Notes: generated by a model from the sequence alone, not told the origin. A stretch of DNA of 64,000 nt from Candidatus Babeliales bacterium (GCA_041660205.1 JBAZWT010000001.1:1-64000), one strand, 5' to 3'. Counted from the first letter of the stretch, positions 8,337 through 17,799 are shown. Translations and numbers: made by a program.

Positions 8337-8428
8337 TATTGTTCCATCCTGGAAAATCTTACCTTCAAATCTCATTTAGAGACCATGACAAGAACCTTAC
8401 TGATTTCATGCGCTAAAAAACTATGCTT

Positions 8429-9631
8429 TTAAGCAATTTTATAAATTTTATGCTTGCCAACCTTTAAAGTCATGCCAGGCACCACTTGGATTTCAGCTTT
8501 AAAGTCTTTGATCACTACATCGTCAACTAAAACTGCTCCAGACTCAATCAAACGTTTGCCTTCAGATGAACTTTGCAAAGCACCAAGCTCTTGCAGCACT
8601 TTGACAATCCACACAGGTGCAGACATAGTCTGCGCAGAAAGTGTAACTTCGGTTGCTTTAGAAAAATCTCTTTGCTGGAAAAGTGACTCAAATTGTTTTT
8701 GAGCCTCGTCAGCTTCCGACTCTGACCAGAATGTTGCAATTAATTCACGTGCCATCTGTTTTTTTAAATCCATAGGATGGATGACATTTGAAGCAACGTC
8801 AGATTTAAGTTTTGCAATTTGCTCGTCAGTTCGACTCAGAAGCAATGAAAAATACCGGAATACTAATGCGTCAGAAACTGACATAAGTTTGCCGTACGCG
8901 TCAGACGGTTGGTCAAAGAGCCCAATGGCATTACCCAACGACTTAGACATTTTGTCAACGCCATCCAAACCTTCAAGAAGCGGTACGGTGATGACAACTT
9001 GCGGAGCCTGGTTCATCTGCTCTTGTAAAAATCTACCACATAGCAAATTAAAAGTTTGATCAGTTCCGCCAAGCTCAACGTCTGCTTTTAAAGCAACAGA
9101 ATCGTACGCTTGCATGATCGGATATAAAAGCTCATGCATTGAAATAGGAATATGTTGCTGCAAACGGTTTGCGAAATCTTCTCGTTCAATGAGTCGTGCA
9201 ACGGTCACTTTGCTACACAGCGATATGACATCGGCAAACGTAAGCTTGCTCAACCATTCAGAGTTATAACGAATCGTTAATTTATCGAGATCAAGAATTT
9301 TACCAACCTGTGCAAAATATGTTTTTGCATTATTTTTGATTTGCTCTTCAGTCAAAGGTGGACGAGTTTTTGATTTTCCCGTTGGATCACCGATGCGTGC
9401 GGTATAATCACCGATTAAGAAAATAACATCGTGACCTAAATCTTGAAATTGTCTTAATTTTTTTAAAACAACAGCATGACCAAGATGTAAATCTGGCGCT
9501 GTTGGATCCATGCCTAATTTAATTTGTAATTTTTTGCCTGACTCTATTTTTTTAACCAGCTCTGCTTGTGGAATACACTGCGCAATGCCTGATGTTAGAA
9601 TGCTTAAAGCATGTTCTACGTTCTGTTTCAT
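8429..9631 (-). CDS. tyrS: Tyrosyl-tRNA synthetase
   Basis: A class I synthetase that charges tRNA-Tyr. The 400-residue protein has the HIGH-type motif as HLGHAVVLKKL near residue 50 and KMSKSLGNAIGL near residue 230. The tyrosine-binding region is QAYDSVALKADVELGGTDQ. An S4 RNA-binding domain forms the C-terminus (SSEGKRLIESGAVLVDD). The sequence type is the TyrZ-like bacterial form of about 400 residues. An AAGGG site lies six bases before the ATG. It is probably co-transcribed with the membrane protein gene at 9641, ten bases upstream. Confidence 0.96.
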   Translation of the reverse strand: MKQNVEHALSILTSGIAQCIPQAELVKKIESGKKLQIKLGMDPTAPDLHLGHAVVLKKLRQFQDLGHDVIFLIGDYTARIGDPTGKSKTRPPLTEEQIKNNAKTYFAQVGKILDLDKLTIRYNSEWLSKLTFADVISLCSKVTVARLIEREDFANRLQQHIPISMHELLYPIMQAYDSVALKADVELGGTDQTFNLLCGRFLQEQMNQAPQVVITVPLLEGLDGVDKMSKSLGNAIGLFDQPSDAYGKLMSVSDALVFRYFSLLLSRTDEQIAKLKSDVASNVIHPMDLKKQMARELIATFWSESEADEAQKQFESLFQQRDFSKATEVTLSAQTMSAPVWIVKVLQELGALQSSSEGKRLIESGAVLVDDVVIKDFKAEIQVVPGMTLKVGKHKIYKIA

Positions 9632-9640
9632 ATCAAACCC

Positions 9641-10321
9641 TTACTGTGCAATAAAAATATATGACAAAAGTGCCATGATGCTGTCAAGTATAAATCCTAC
9701 TATGTATGATCCTAGTATGACTGAAGCTACTAAAATAAAAATAACCCACAGCATATTTTCAGTAGAAAAAAGATGAAAATTTGGAAAGTAAAAAAAGAGT
9801 ATTGATCGAAAAATACCAATGACAAAATAAATAATGCAGAAAATTTTGTTTTGTTCATAAAAAAATATCAACACTACTAAAAGCGAATCAAGAAGCGACG
9901 ATCCTGGTTGCAAAGCGTATCCAAATGCTGCAAAGTTAGAACCTTTAGATAAAAGAACAAATGTAAAAAATGCGGTCAGAAGTAAAACAAAATGAGCAAT
10001 TGCTCGAGCTGTAAACTGAAAAACTACTTTCCAGCCTCCGCCTTCTGATGGATTGAGAGGCATGTAACGACCCCAGCCTGGAATATCTTTAAAGAATGGA
10101 AGATAATCACCAAATAATTTACCAACAAGTAAAAATCCGAAACCCACCACGTTAAAGTGTGCCATCGGATCTAATGTTAAAAAACCAAACTGCTCTGGAA
10201 CATCATCACCACATTTTTTAGCAGCCCAAGCTTCAAACCAACCAGTTAGTGTCACTGTTGGAATGTAGGATAAAAGGGCAATGATGATAATTTGTATACC
10301 TTGAATTAATTCCAGTCTCAC
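9641..10321 (-). CDS. Site-2-protease-like membrane protein lacking the zinc motif
   Basis: A 226-residue protein with four to six membrane segments. It aligns by eye with the short site-2 proteases of the YwhC/M50 type: a first membrane helix, a GD/GDP-like turn, then LTLDPMAHFN (normally LTLNPLAHID) and, after the next helix, GRYMPLNP (normally KPVPVNP). The expected HExxH in the first helix is replaced by TGWFEAW, so both zinc histidines and the catalytic Glu are missing. The protein is probably not a protease. The first ATG at 10330 directly follows AAAGG with no spacing; the GTG at 10321, eight bases after AAAGGA, is the better start. It lies directly upstream of tyrS. Confidence 0.7.
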   Translation of the reverse strand: MRLELIQGIQIIIIALLSYIPTVTLTGWFEAWAAKKCGDDVPEQFGFLTLDPMAHFNVVGFGFLLVGKLFGDYLPFFKDIPGWGRYMPLNPSEGGGWKVVFQFTARAIAHFVLLLTAFFTFVLLSKGSNFAAFGYALQPGSSLLDSLLVVLIFFYEQNKIFCIIYFVIGIFRSILFFYFPNFHLFSTENMLWVIFILVASVILGSYIVGFILDSIMALLSYIFIAQ

Positions 10322-10457
10322 GTTAAACATCCTTTATTTAAAATAAATCTTTTTCTTTAAAATAAGGTTATCTATTTTTGACTGCTCATGCAATTTAAAG
10401 TACCTTTAAAATAATATAAATAGATCTTTAAAAACTAAAAATCCAAAAGAAAAACAC

Positions 10458-12914
10458 ATGGAAAATCGTTACAATCATCAACAATGCGACGACCAAATCA
10501 GACAGCTTTGGCAATCAAACCAAACCTATCGACAACAAAATCCTGCTTTTAAAGCTTTCACCATCGATACTCCACCCCCAACAGTGTCAGGATCTTTACA
10601 TATTGGTCATATTTTTTCTTACACCCAAACTGACATCATTGCTCGCTACAAACGCATGACTGGGCACAATGTTTTTTATCCATTCGGGTTCGATTGTAAC
10701 GGACTCGCAACAGAACGTTTTGTAGAAAAAAAACATAACACGAATGCTTCAAAAATCGGTCGAGAAAAGTTTATCGATCTGTGTCTTTTAACAACTGAAG
10801 AAATGAAAGTAAAGTTTGTTGCTTTATGGCGTACCATGGGGCTTTCAGCAGAACTTGAGCACACCTACTCAACAATTTCAAAAGACGTACAAAAAATTGC
10901 TCAAGAGTCTTTCATTGAGCTGGTTAAAAAAGATTACGCATACATTAAAAATGAACCCGCTCTGTACTGCACACAATGTCGCACAACCGTTGCGCAAGCA
11001 GAACTTGATGATCTTGAGCAAACAACCACGTTTAATGATATTCAATTTCAATCAGCAGACGGCCAACCGCTCATCATTGCGACAACACGTCCTGAACTTT
11101 TGCCTTCTTGCGTTGCAATTCTTTACCATCCGCAAGATGACCGCTATAAAAAATTAGCTGGCACAAAAGCCATTGTTCCAATTTTTGGACAAGAAGTGCC
11201 TATTTTAGCTGATGAAACAGTGCTACCAGAAAAAGGAACTGGCCTCGTCATGGTCTGCACCTTTGGTGATAAAACTGACATCGAATGGTACAAAAAGCAC
11301 AAACTACCGTACCTTCCATCAATAGACCTGAACGGAAAATTTGTACAAACTATTACCGAGCTTGCAGGACTAACCGTTCAAGACGCTCGCAAAAAAATTA
11401 TTGAACTGCTTAAAGAAAAAAATCTTTTACTGAGTCAAAAACAAATTCAAAACTCTGTAAACGTTCATGAACGATGCAAGCACATCATTGAATATGCAAT
11501 TTTACCGCAATGGTTTATGAAAGTGGTTGAAAATGCTCCAGAGTTTTTAAAAGCAGCAGACTCGATCAACTGGTATCCAAAACATATGAAGTCTCGATTT
11601 GTTGACTGGGTAAAAAATTTGTCATGGGATTGGTGTATTTCTCGTCAACGCGTGTATGGAATTCCTTTTCCGGTATGGTACTGCAACGATTGTAATGAAA
11701 TTTTACTCGCTGACATAAAAGATTTACCTATCGATCCACAGCAAACGCCTTACGACCGTCCTTGTACAAAATGCAGTGGTACAAACATCAGAGCAGAAAA
11801 AGATGTGATGGACACGTGGAATACTTCATCGCTGACTCCGTACATCTGCAAACAATTGTATGGAAGCGGAGAAACATCTCCATTTAAAGACACTGATTTC
11901 ATTCCAATGAGCATGCGACCACAAGCTCACGATATCATTCGCACATGGGCTTTTTACACCATCGTAAAATCATGGATGCATCAAAAAGAAATTCCATGGA
12001 ATGACATCGTTATTTCTGGATACGTGCTCAGCGAAAATAAAGAAAAAATATCAAAATCAAAAGATAATGCACCAATCGATCCAGAAAAATTGCTTGTACA
12101 ATACGCTCCGGATGCTGTTCGTTTTTGGACTGCTTCAGGAACACTGGGACAAGATATCGCTTTTTCTCCTGAGCAAATTATGATCGGGCAAAAGCTTTTA
12201 ACAAAACTTTGGAATGCTTTAAAATTTGTGCACATGAATTTGGAAGGTCAAGAAATTCCAACGGAAAAACCACAAAATCTTGGCATCATCAATCAATGGA
12301 TGATCGATCAAATGCAACTGAGCCTGACTGCATACCATGCATACTTTGAAAAGCATGAATTTAGCTTAGCGCTTCAGTCTGTAGAAAAAGTTTTTTGGAA
12401 TGATTTTTGTGATAACTACATTGAAATCATTAAAGATCAATTCTTTAATTCAGCAAACTACTCCCAAGAGGAAATACAAGCAACCCGATGGACATTGCAG
12501 CAAACTGGATTTACTTTATTGCAACTGTACGCTCCATACCTTCCGCACATCACAGAATATTTGTATCAGCATATTTTCTTAAAAACGCATGGTGCAACGT
12601 CTATTCATTTGACACAATTGCCACAGGCTGTGGGCATTCATGCAGAAAATCAAAAGCACATGCAGTTGATTTTGCATATAATTGCGCAGGTAAGAAAATT
12701 AAAAACGTCTGAGCAATTATCACTCAAAACAGAGCTGACGTCTTTAATCATCAGCAGTGCGACACAGGCACAAATCACTGTGCTAAAACAACAAGAAAAC
12801 ACCTTGAAAGGTGTTTGCAAAGCAACGAAAATAGTTTTTTCAGCGCAACAACACGAACCAGGATTGATGCAAGAAGGCGATAACTGGAGAGCAAGTGTGA
12901 CAACTGAAGAGTAA
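10458..12914 (+). CDS. valS: Valyl-tRNA synthetase, archaeal/rickettsial type
   Basis: An 818-residue class I synthetase for tRNA-Val. It has HIGH within PPPTVSGSLHIGHIFSY, a CP1 editing domain (about residues 190-330), the zinc-like CxxC pairs CNDCNE and CTKCSG, and the KMSKS motif as KISKSKDN near residue 535. In the editing domain it reads GTGLVMVCTFGDKTDIEW, whereas typical bacterial ValRS has a GTGAVKITPAHDPND-like stretch. The former is the archaeal pattern, which is also found in Rickettsia. It lacks the long C-terminal coiled coil of bacterial ValRS. The gene stands alone on the + strand, divergent from the S2P-like gene. Confidence 0.95.
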   Translation: MENRYNHQQCDDQIRQLWQSNQTYRQQNPAFKAFTIDTPPPTVSGSLHIGHIFSYTQTDIIARYKRMTGHNVFYPFGFDCNGLATERFVEKKHNTNASKIGREKFIDLCLLTTEEMKVKFVALWRTMGLSAELEHTYSTISKDVQKIAQESFIELVKKDYAYIKNEPALYCTQCRTTVAQAELDDLEQTTTFNDIQFQSADGQPLIIATTRPELLPSCVAILYHPQDDRYKKLAGTKAIVPIFGQEVPILADETVLPEKGTGLVMVCTFGDKTDIEWYKKHKLPYLPSIDLNGKFVQTITELAGLTVQDARKKIIELLKEKNLLLSQKQIQNSVNVHERCKHIIEYAILPQWFMKVVENAPEFLKAADSINWYPKHMKSRFVDWVKNLSWDWCISRQRVYGIPFPVWYCNDCNEILLADIKDLPIDPQQTPYDRPCTKCSGTNIRAEKDVMDTWNTSSLTPYICKQLYGSGETSPFKDTDFIPMSMRPQAHDIIRTWAFYTIVKSWMHQKEIPWNDIVISGYVLSENKEKISKSKDNAPIDPEKLLVQYAPDAVRFWTASGTLGQDIAFSPEQIMIGQKLLTKLWNALKFVHMNLEGQEIPTEKPQNLGIINQWMIDQMQLSLTAYHAYFEKHEFSLALQSVEKVFWNDFCDNYIEIIKDQFFNSANYSQEEIQATRWTLQQTGFTLLQLYAPYLPHITEYLYQHIFLKTHGATSIHLTQLPQAVGIHAENQKHMQLILHIIAQVRKLKTSEQLSLKTELTSLIISSATQAQITVLKQQENTLKGVCKATKIVFSAQQHEPGLMQEGDNWRASVTTEE

Positions 12915-12930
12915 GGTTCAAAATTTTTTA

Positions 12931-13104
12931 TATCCCTCGATACATTCTGCTAACACAGAACACTCGGGACGAACGACGGGTAGGAGAAAGCATGCGTAGA
13001 CTTGATTTGAAGTTAGTTCTGACTATGCATTGCCAACAAATATAACTCCTCCCCCAGTCGTTCGTCCCGAGTGAAATTGCAAAGCAATTTTGTATCGAGG
13101 GATA
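12931..13104. repeat. Long inverted repeat (MITE-like) after valS
   Basis: The left arm has TATCCCTCGATACA at 12931 and CACTCGGGACGAACGAC at 12961. The right arm has the reverse complements at 13057-13073 and 13091-13104. Between the conserved blocks each arm has its own small hairpin of different sequence (TTCTG/CAGAA on the left, AAATTGC/GCAATTT on the right). The spacer between arms is about 80 bases. Confidence 0.85.
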
Positions 13105-13193
13105 ATTATTTCTCAAAGATATTTTATATGCCGAAGCATTGACTAACTCAGTGCTTTGGCATATTCTTTGCGTATTGAAATAAAATGATTTTA

Positions 13194-13259
13194 ATGAAAA
13201 CTTTTTACTTAATTCGTCACAGCCGAAAGGAACCTCAACAAGCAGAAAAACTTTTCTAA
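13194..13259 (+). pseudogene. Possible N-terminal remnant of a histidine phosphatase
   Basis: A 21-codon frame, MKTFYLIRHSRKEPQQAEKL followed by F and stop, begins like phosphoglycerate-mutase/SixA proteins, whose active site is an RHG/RHS motif a few residues from the start. Nothing downstream continues the family. It is very short, so chance is possible. Confidence 0.25.
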
Positions 13260-13300
13260 CCAACGCACACTATCAAAAAAATAAATACCATTAAAAAGGA

Positions 13301-13360
13301 CCCGGCTTCGCTTCCTGTCTTCGCTTTTAGCTACGTCAGGCTTTGTCAGCTATGCCGAGG
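13301..13360. repeat. Dispersed GC-rich palindromic element, long form copy B
   Basis: It starts CCCGGCTTCGCTTCCTGTC and ends GTCAGCTATGCCGAGG. About 50 bases are almost identical to the copy at 7165-7228. It lies about 20 bases upstream of the start of the gene at 13381. Confidence 0.75.
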
Positions 13361-13380
13361 TTTGAAAAAAAAGGATTATA

Positions 13381-14124
13381 ATGACAAAAAACACACTATT
13401 TCTTACTGCTCTTTTTGCTTTCTCATCTATTGTGAACGCTAACGACTTACAAGTTGCACAATCTGCAAAAATATTCACTTTCCAGTATTCCGTGCAACCA
13501 AAAAATAATGACTTTACCGACTGGAACAATGCAAACGCTTCACTTATTGAGCTAGCAAATAGAGTGCAAACTAAAAGCACTGGCACTACTTTTTATCAAA
13601 GCGTTCTTATTTTTATCAAAGAAATGCAAGAGGCGATTGCAGCTGGGCTTAACTTGTTTGGCTCAATATCAACAAGCCAAGAAAGCTTTTCTGAAATCAT
13701 TCAAGATATTACGCAAGCAGCAATCGAAGACAATGTTAAAGATTCTGCTATAACAGATCTAGGCAACACTAAATCTACCGACGAAGAAGCTGTAACGACA
13801 GAAGAAACTGTAAGCGCAGACGTTGTAACAACTGATGCTGTAGCAACTGAAGTTGTAGTTGAAGAAGTTCTAGTTGAAGAAATTCTTGTTGAAGAAGTGC
13901 AAGCTATTCCTTCAATCACTGTTTCACTTTCACTTTTAGCAACTGACGAGTCTGAGCAAGCAACATGGACAGCCGCAAAAGAAATGTTAGAAGCTTTTTC
14001 TCAGCAAGCAACAGCTGGTGATTTGAGCCCCGAAGATTTTGTAGGAAAATTAACTGCAATATTTGAATTCATAGACCAATCACCAATACGTGGTTCACTA
14101 CAAATTTCTTCAAAACCAGCGTAA
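13381..14124 (+). CDS. Exported protein with acidic Val-Glu repeats, unknown function
   Basis: A 247-residue protein with a signal peptide (MTKNTLFLTALFAFSSIVNA). The N-terminal 110 residues look globular. Residues 140-175 are low-complexity and rich in Glu, Val and Thr, with short repeats such as VEEVLVEEILVEEVQ. The C-terminal part is helical. No family was recognised. GGATT precedes the ATG, and a terminator follows at 14156. It is transcribed alone, or from a promoter downstream of the palindromic element. Confidence 0.6.
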   Translation: MTKNTLFLTALFAFSSIVNANDLQVAQSAKIFTFQYSVQPKNNDFTDWNNANASLIELANRVQTKSTGTTFYQSVLIFIKEMQEAIAAGLNLFGSISTSQESFSEIIQDITQAAIEDNVKDSAITDLGNTKSTDEEAVTTEETVSADVVTTDAVATEVVVEEVLVEEILVEEVQAIPSITVSLSLLATDESEQATWTAAKEMLEAFSQQATAGDLSPEDFVGKLTAIFEFIDQSPIRGSLQISSKPA

Positions 14125-14155
14125 TTAACTGCCTTAAAAAATTAAAGACGTTTTT

Positions 14156-14186
14156 AACCGCTCGATGTAAAAATTGGGCGGTTTTT
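14156..14186 (+). terminator. Terminator after the 13381 gene
   Basis: AACCGCTC pairs with GGGCGGTT around a 12-base loop, followed by TTTTGTT. Confidence 0.75.
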
Positions 14187-14267
14187 TGTTGTGCGAATTT
14201 GACAGAACCCCAGAACCATTTAAAATTGAACGTATCTGTTTTTACCCCTAAAAAAAGTATGTATTTC

Positions 14268-14651
14268 ATGAATAAAAAATTTATTTTTGCCTTAGTTCTA
14301 ACGTGCGCGTCCGTAGTGCTTCCTAAAAAAGATACGGCTCGCCAAAAAATTCAACTCACTTTTGTTTCGCAGCAAAAAAGAATGTCGCAAGACTTTGTTT
14401 CTCAAAAAAACTTTGAACGCTGCTTTGAAATATTAAACGATTTCGCATCAATTCAAAAACAAAGAAAATTAACACTTGAAGAAATGGTAACTGCTATGCA
14501 TGCGCTTATGTTTTTATACCTCAGCGATAATGACGATTACAGCAAACAAATCGAAGTCTTTTTCTCTCAAGACACAAAGCTTGTTCTGCCTTACTCACAA
14601 GAGTTACTCATTGCTCTGTGTAGTAAAAATGAACAACCCGACAGCTTATAG
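14268..14651 (+). CDS. Small exported protein upstream of ybeY
   Basis: A 127-residue protein of unknown function with a signal-like N-terminus (MNKKFIFALVLTCASVV). The mature part is helical and charged (SQQKRMSQDFVSQKNFERCF). The frame is open to 14199, but the ATG at 14268 puts the hydrophobic segment at the start. It ends six bases before ybeY, so it is probably in one operon with it. I do not recognise a family. Confidence 0.55.
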   Translation: MNKKFIFALVLTCASVVLPKKDTARQKIQLTFVSQQKRMSQDFVSQKNFERCFEILNDFASIQKQRKLTLEEMVTAMHALMFLYLSDNDDYSKQIEVFFSQDTKLVLPYSQELLIALCSKNEQPDSL

Positions 14652-14656
14652 ACTGT

Positions 14657-15106
14657 ATGATAACCATAAAAAACACCCAAAGAAAAATCGAATTTCCTGT
14701 AAAAACGTACCATGAAAAAGCTCAAAAAATTTTGAACTACCTTGGATACGATGATTTTGATTTAGGAATTTTACTTACGACCGATAAAACGATTCAAAAA
14801 TATAATCGCGAGTATCGAAGTAAAGATAAACCAACTGATGTACTGTCATTTCCTTACCACGATACTTTAAAAGCGGGTAAAAAAATAAAAGTTACCTGTG
14901 ACGAAGATAAAAATTTGGGAGACATTATTATTTCAGTTTCCTATGTTTTTGAAAATGAAAAGAACCTTGAAGGTGACTTTAATTCCCGCATGGATCGCAT
15001 GCTCGTTCATGCCATTTGTCATTTACTCGGGCATGATCATATTGAAGATGCTGACTTTAAAAAAATGATAACACTCGAAAACAAACTTTTAAAAGTTATC
15101 GCGTAA
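14657..15106 (+). CDS. ybeY: Endoribonuclease YbeY (rRNA maturation)
   Basis: YbeY is a zinc-dependent RNase involved in 16S rRNA 3'-end processing and ribosome quality control. This 149-residue protein has the family signature HAICHLLGHDH, the three histidines of the HxxxHxxxxxH zinc site. The STDVLSFP-like motif appears as PTDVLSFPYHD, and GDIIIS is also present. Length is normal. The start at 14657 follows six bases after the previous stop, with weak spacing for a ribosome site, consistent with coupling. It is convergent with the gene at 15109. Confidence 0.95.
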   Translation: MITIKNTQRKIEFPVKTYHEKAQKILNYLGYDDFDLGILLTTDKTIQKYNREYRSKDKPTDVLSFPYHDTLKAGKKIKVTCDEDKNLGDIIISVSYVFENEKNLEGDFNSRMDRMLVHAICHLLGHDHIEDADFKKMITLENKLLKVIA

Positions 15107-15108
15107 GC

Positions 15109-16431
15109 TTACTTCAAAAATTCATATGTTTTATACATGCTACTGACCACGCCATGCTTTTGAGCGTATGTTAAATCAAATGAAAGTAGCGCGGCAATAT
15201 CTTCTTGAAACAAAACCAATTCCTGGCTGCACAAGCAATACATGTACGATTTTAATTTCAAAATTAAAACATGCAGCTTACCATCATCGCAAAATGATTT
15301 TTGCTGACCAGGAGCAATGTTATTTAAAAGTCTATCGATAGATCGAACCATGTTTTTCATAGGCTTGTAGCGAGAATGATGTCGAACGAAACGATCGTAA
15401 ATGGCATCGCCGCCACGATAACCACCATACGTTAACATAAACGCAGGAGCTATCGCTGCTAAATAAAAGTTAATTTGCTGACTTCTCAGTATCGATTCTG
15501 CAACTGGAACAAATTGATTAATAAAAGTTCGTATGTTTTCTCCGCCTTTATTGAACGTCTCAGGAACAGTATCCACATCCTTGGCTATACCTAACCATTG
15601 TGAAAATCTATTGTGAGTAATGTCATTCTCACATTTTTTAAATTCAAGAATTGATCCAAGTTCTTCAATTTTTGTATTTTTATTATCGACTAAAATTTCT
15701 TTTAATCCTTTAATCGGACCCGTTAAACAGGTTTGAGAAAAATTATCAACAGCCTCTTGACCCTTTGCTGTCCATCCAGGAATCTGATCTTTATAGGACT
15801 GATAAATTATCAATGCTGCTACAGCAGCAGTTGCGACGCATGCATAAGTAACCTGATGCTGCACAAAATGATGCGGCTTTTGGTGAGGCTTTATAATTTT
15901 TTCAAATTTTTCCATTTCATTATTCATGCTACCTGTAAAATACTGCGAGTCTTGAATTAACTGTTGCTGGGCAACGGTATTAAAACCACCGCATGTAACA
16001 TGAAAATATTCATACAAAGGTGCAGTACTTTTTTCGAGAAACTCTTGTTGAGAAGTTCCATCAATTTTGGAAAGTTCATGCTGACCATGCAGCGCAATGC
16101 CAAGCAGTATAGCAACCTGATTTTCTACATCGGTCAACAGCGCAATGCGTTTGCGAAGTAATTTTACATACGAATTTTTATAGAGCCAGTACGTCGGAAT
16201 TTTTCTAGTCCATGGAAGCGACTGCTGAAATAGCTCTTGTTGCCAGTACTCTTTAGCTTGCACGACAACTTCCAAAAACGACTCTGATCTTTGCACTGTA
16301 CTTTGAAAAATTTTGGTATACACACAGGCAAGATCTTCTGTTGCAACATTTTGCACAGACTGTAACTCTTCTTGAAAATTTCCGTATGCAAACTGTGAAC
16401 AAGCAAATAAAAATACAAAATATTTTTTCAT
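15109..16431 (-). CDS. Exported or membrane-anchored protein, unknown function
   Basis: A 440-residue protein with a signal peptide (MKKYFVFLFACSQFAYG) and a likely internal membrane helix near residue 200 (TYACVATAAVAALIIYQ). A second hydrophobic part lies near residue 335 (FYLAAIAPAFMLTYGGY). The rest is helical and charged. This layout suggests an inner-membrane or envelope protein with periplasmic and cytoplasmic parts; no family was recognised. The frame extends to 16491, but the ATG at 16431 places the signal peptide first. It ends three bases from convergent ybeY. Confidence 0.6.
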   Translation of the reverse strand: MKKYFVFLFACSQFAYGNFQEELQSVQNVATEDLACVYTKIFQSTVQRSESFLEVVVQAKEYWQQELFQQSLPWTRKIPTYWLYKNSYVKLLRKRIALLTDVENQVAILLGIALHGQHELSKIDGTSQQEFLEKSTAPLYEYFHVTCGGFNTVAQQQLIQDSQYFTGSMNNEMEKFEKIIKPHQKPHHFVQHQVTYACVATAAVAALIIYQSYKDQIPGWTAKGQEAVDNFSQTCLTGPIKGLKEILVDNKNTKIEELGSILEFKKCENDITHNRFSQWLGIAKDVDTVPETFNKGGENIRTFINQFVPVAESILRSQQINFYLAAIAPAFMLTYGGYRGGDAIYDRFVRHHSRYKPMKNMVRSIDRLLNNIAPGQQKSFCDDGKLHVLILKLKSYMYCLCSQELVLFQEDIAALLSFDLTYAQKHGVVSSMYKTYEFLK

Positions 16432-16652
16432 GTTTATAAAACCCCAATGTAAAATCACACATACCCCTAACGCAATCTTTACCACTTCCACATATCACTA
16501 TACAGCATTACATCATAAAAAAAACTGCCCCCGCCGCACTTAAGATATCGGCACGCACCAAAACTACCAAACTCTTGACCCGTCAAAATAATCTTTGTTA
16601 CTGTTCATGCAAGATATTTTAAATATTTTAACCACTCAAAAAAGGATATAAA

Positions 16653-17735
16653 GTGAAAAAAAGTATATTCATCTGTCTTTGCTTAACTGGTCAGGTCATG
16701 ATGACAATACCTGAAGGAGACGGATACGTAGAGCCTATAAAAGTTAAGAAAGAAACTCCACTTCAAAGAGAAAACAGAGAGGCTCGAGAAAAAGCTGCAC
16801 AAAACAGACAAAAAGCTTTAGATGCAGAAGATTTGCTTAAACGTACGGCAGCAGTAGAACGATCTACAAAACAACAACCTACTGCGCGTTCAGGAGAAAA
16901 ATCTAGTGCAAAAAAAACTACAACAGCTACCGCAAAACCCTCGATGACACAATCAGAAGGTATCCATCTTGATCTTGCTTCCCCAGAACGAAGTAGCAAA
17001 GAAGAAAAATCAAAGAAAACAGTTAACGCAGAACCTAATAGTGTTTCAGTAAGTGATTTTGTTCAAGCTCCACATCTACCTGATAGAAAACTCGGTGGAA
17101 CTAGAAGCCCTTTTGAGAATGAAATAAGAAATGGCGAAATAGAAAAAGCAAAAGAGCTATGGGAGCAGTCAAAAAAATCAAATGTAACGACTGAAGAGTT
17201 TGTTGCGCATCTAAAAGAAACTTATAATAATACAAAAGCTGTAGTTGACTTATATCCTAAAAGAAAATTAAGTGATGAACAAGCTCGTAAAGCTTTTGAA
17301 AGTGACTTAGAAAAAATTAGTCCTCATCTCTACAAGGTATTTCGAGATTCTTTTACTATGGAAAACAAATATGCGGCCAAACCGCAAGCTCGCACCGACA
17401 AAGATTATTTTGACTGGGTTGAGAAAAACCCTAGACATCTAACCATTCCAGATGCACGCAACCATGAAACTCCTCTTGAAACAGCAATTCGAGAAGATAG
17501 CCCCGAAATGGCAAAAAAGATTTTTGAAGTAGCAGATAAAAATAATATCAAACCTATCGATCTTGCAGAACCTCTGATCAATAATTTCAAAAAAATACTT
17601 AACCCTAAATCTGGCGCTCGAGATGAAAAAGCTGCTAATATTTACGCTAAAAAAGTTATTGATGCTCTTGAACCTGCTAACGCAGAAGCCTTAGATCAAT
17701 TCCTAATTTCATATGCGAAATTAATGGGAGCATAA
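16653..17735 (+). CDS. Exported Lys/Glu-rich protein with ankyrin-like C-terminal part
   Basis: A 360-residue protein that starts with GTG, an AAAGGA site upstream and a short signal peptide (MKKSIFICLCLTGQVMM). Residues 25-150 are charged and low in complexity. The C-terminal half has ankyrin-like helix pairs, for example HETPLETAIREDSPEMAKKI and PFENEIRNGEIEKAKELW. Ankyrin repeats are frequent in host-associated bacteria and mediate protein binding; the match here is weak and no full repeat series was confirmed. A stem-loop follows at 17770. Confidence 0.6.
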   Translation: MKKSIFICLCLTGQVMMTIPEGDGYVEPIKVKKETPLQRENREAREKAAQNRQKALDAEDLLKRTAAVERSTKQQPTARSGEKSSAKKTTTATAKPSMTQSEGIHLDLASPERSSKEEKSKKTVNAEPNSVSVSDFVQAPHLPDRKLGGTRSPFENEIRNGEIEKAKELWEQSKKSNVTTEEFVAHLKETYNNTKAVVDLYPKRKLSDEQARKAFESDLEKISPHLYKVFRDSFTMENKYAAKPQARTDKDYFDWVEKNPRHLTIPDARNHETPLETAIREDSPEMAKKIFEVADKNNIKPIDLAEPLINNFKKILNPKSGARDEKAANIYAKKVIDALEPANAEALDQFLISYAKLMGA

Positions 17736-17769
17736 GATAAAAAGCATAAAAACTCCTAAGCAAAAGAAA

Positions 17770-17799
17770 AACCCTTCAACTTAGAAAAGCTGAAGGGTT
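17770..17799 (+). terminator. Stem-loop after the 16653 gene
   Basis: AACCCTTCA pairs with TGAAGGGTT around a 12-base loop. The sequence after it is G-rich, not T-rich, so it is a weak terminator. A second hairpin, GAATGATACTT with AAGTATCATTC, follows at 17807-17830. Confidence 0.5.

Larger units (their letters stand above)
12915..13380. other. Non-coding interval with inverted repeat, gene remnant and palindromic element
   Basis: This 466-base gap after valS contains the long inverted repeat at 12931-13104, a 22-codon possible gene remnant at 13194 and a long-form palindromic element at 13301-13360. I see no other gene. Confidence 0.6.
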
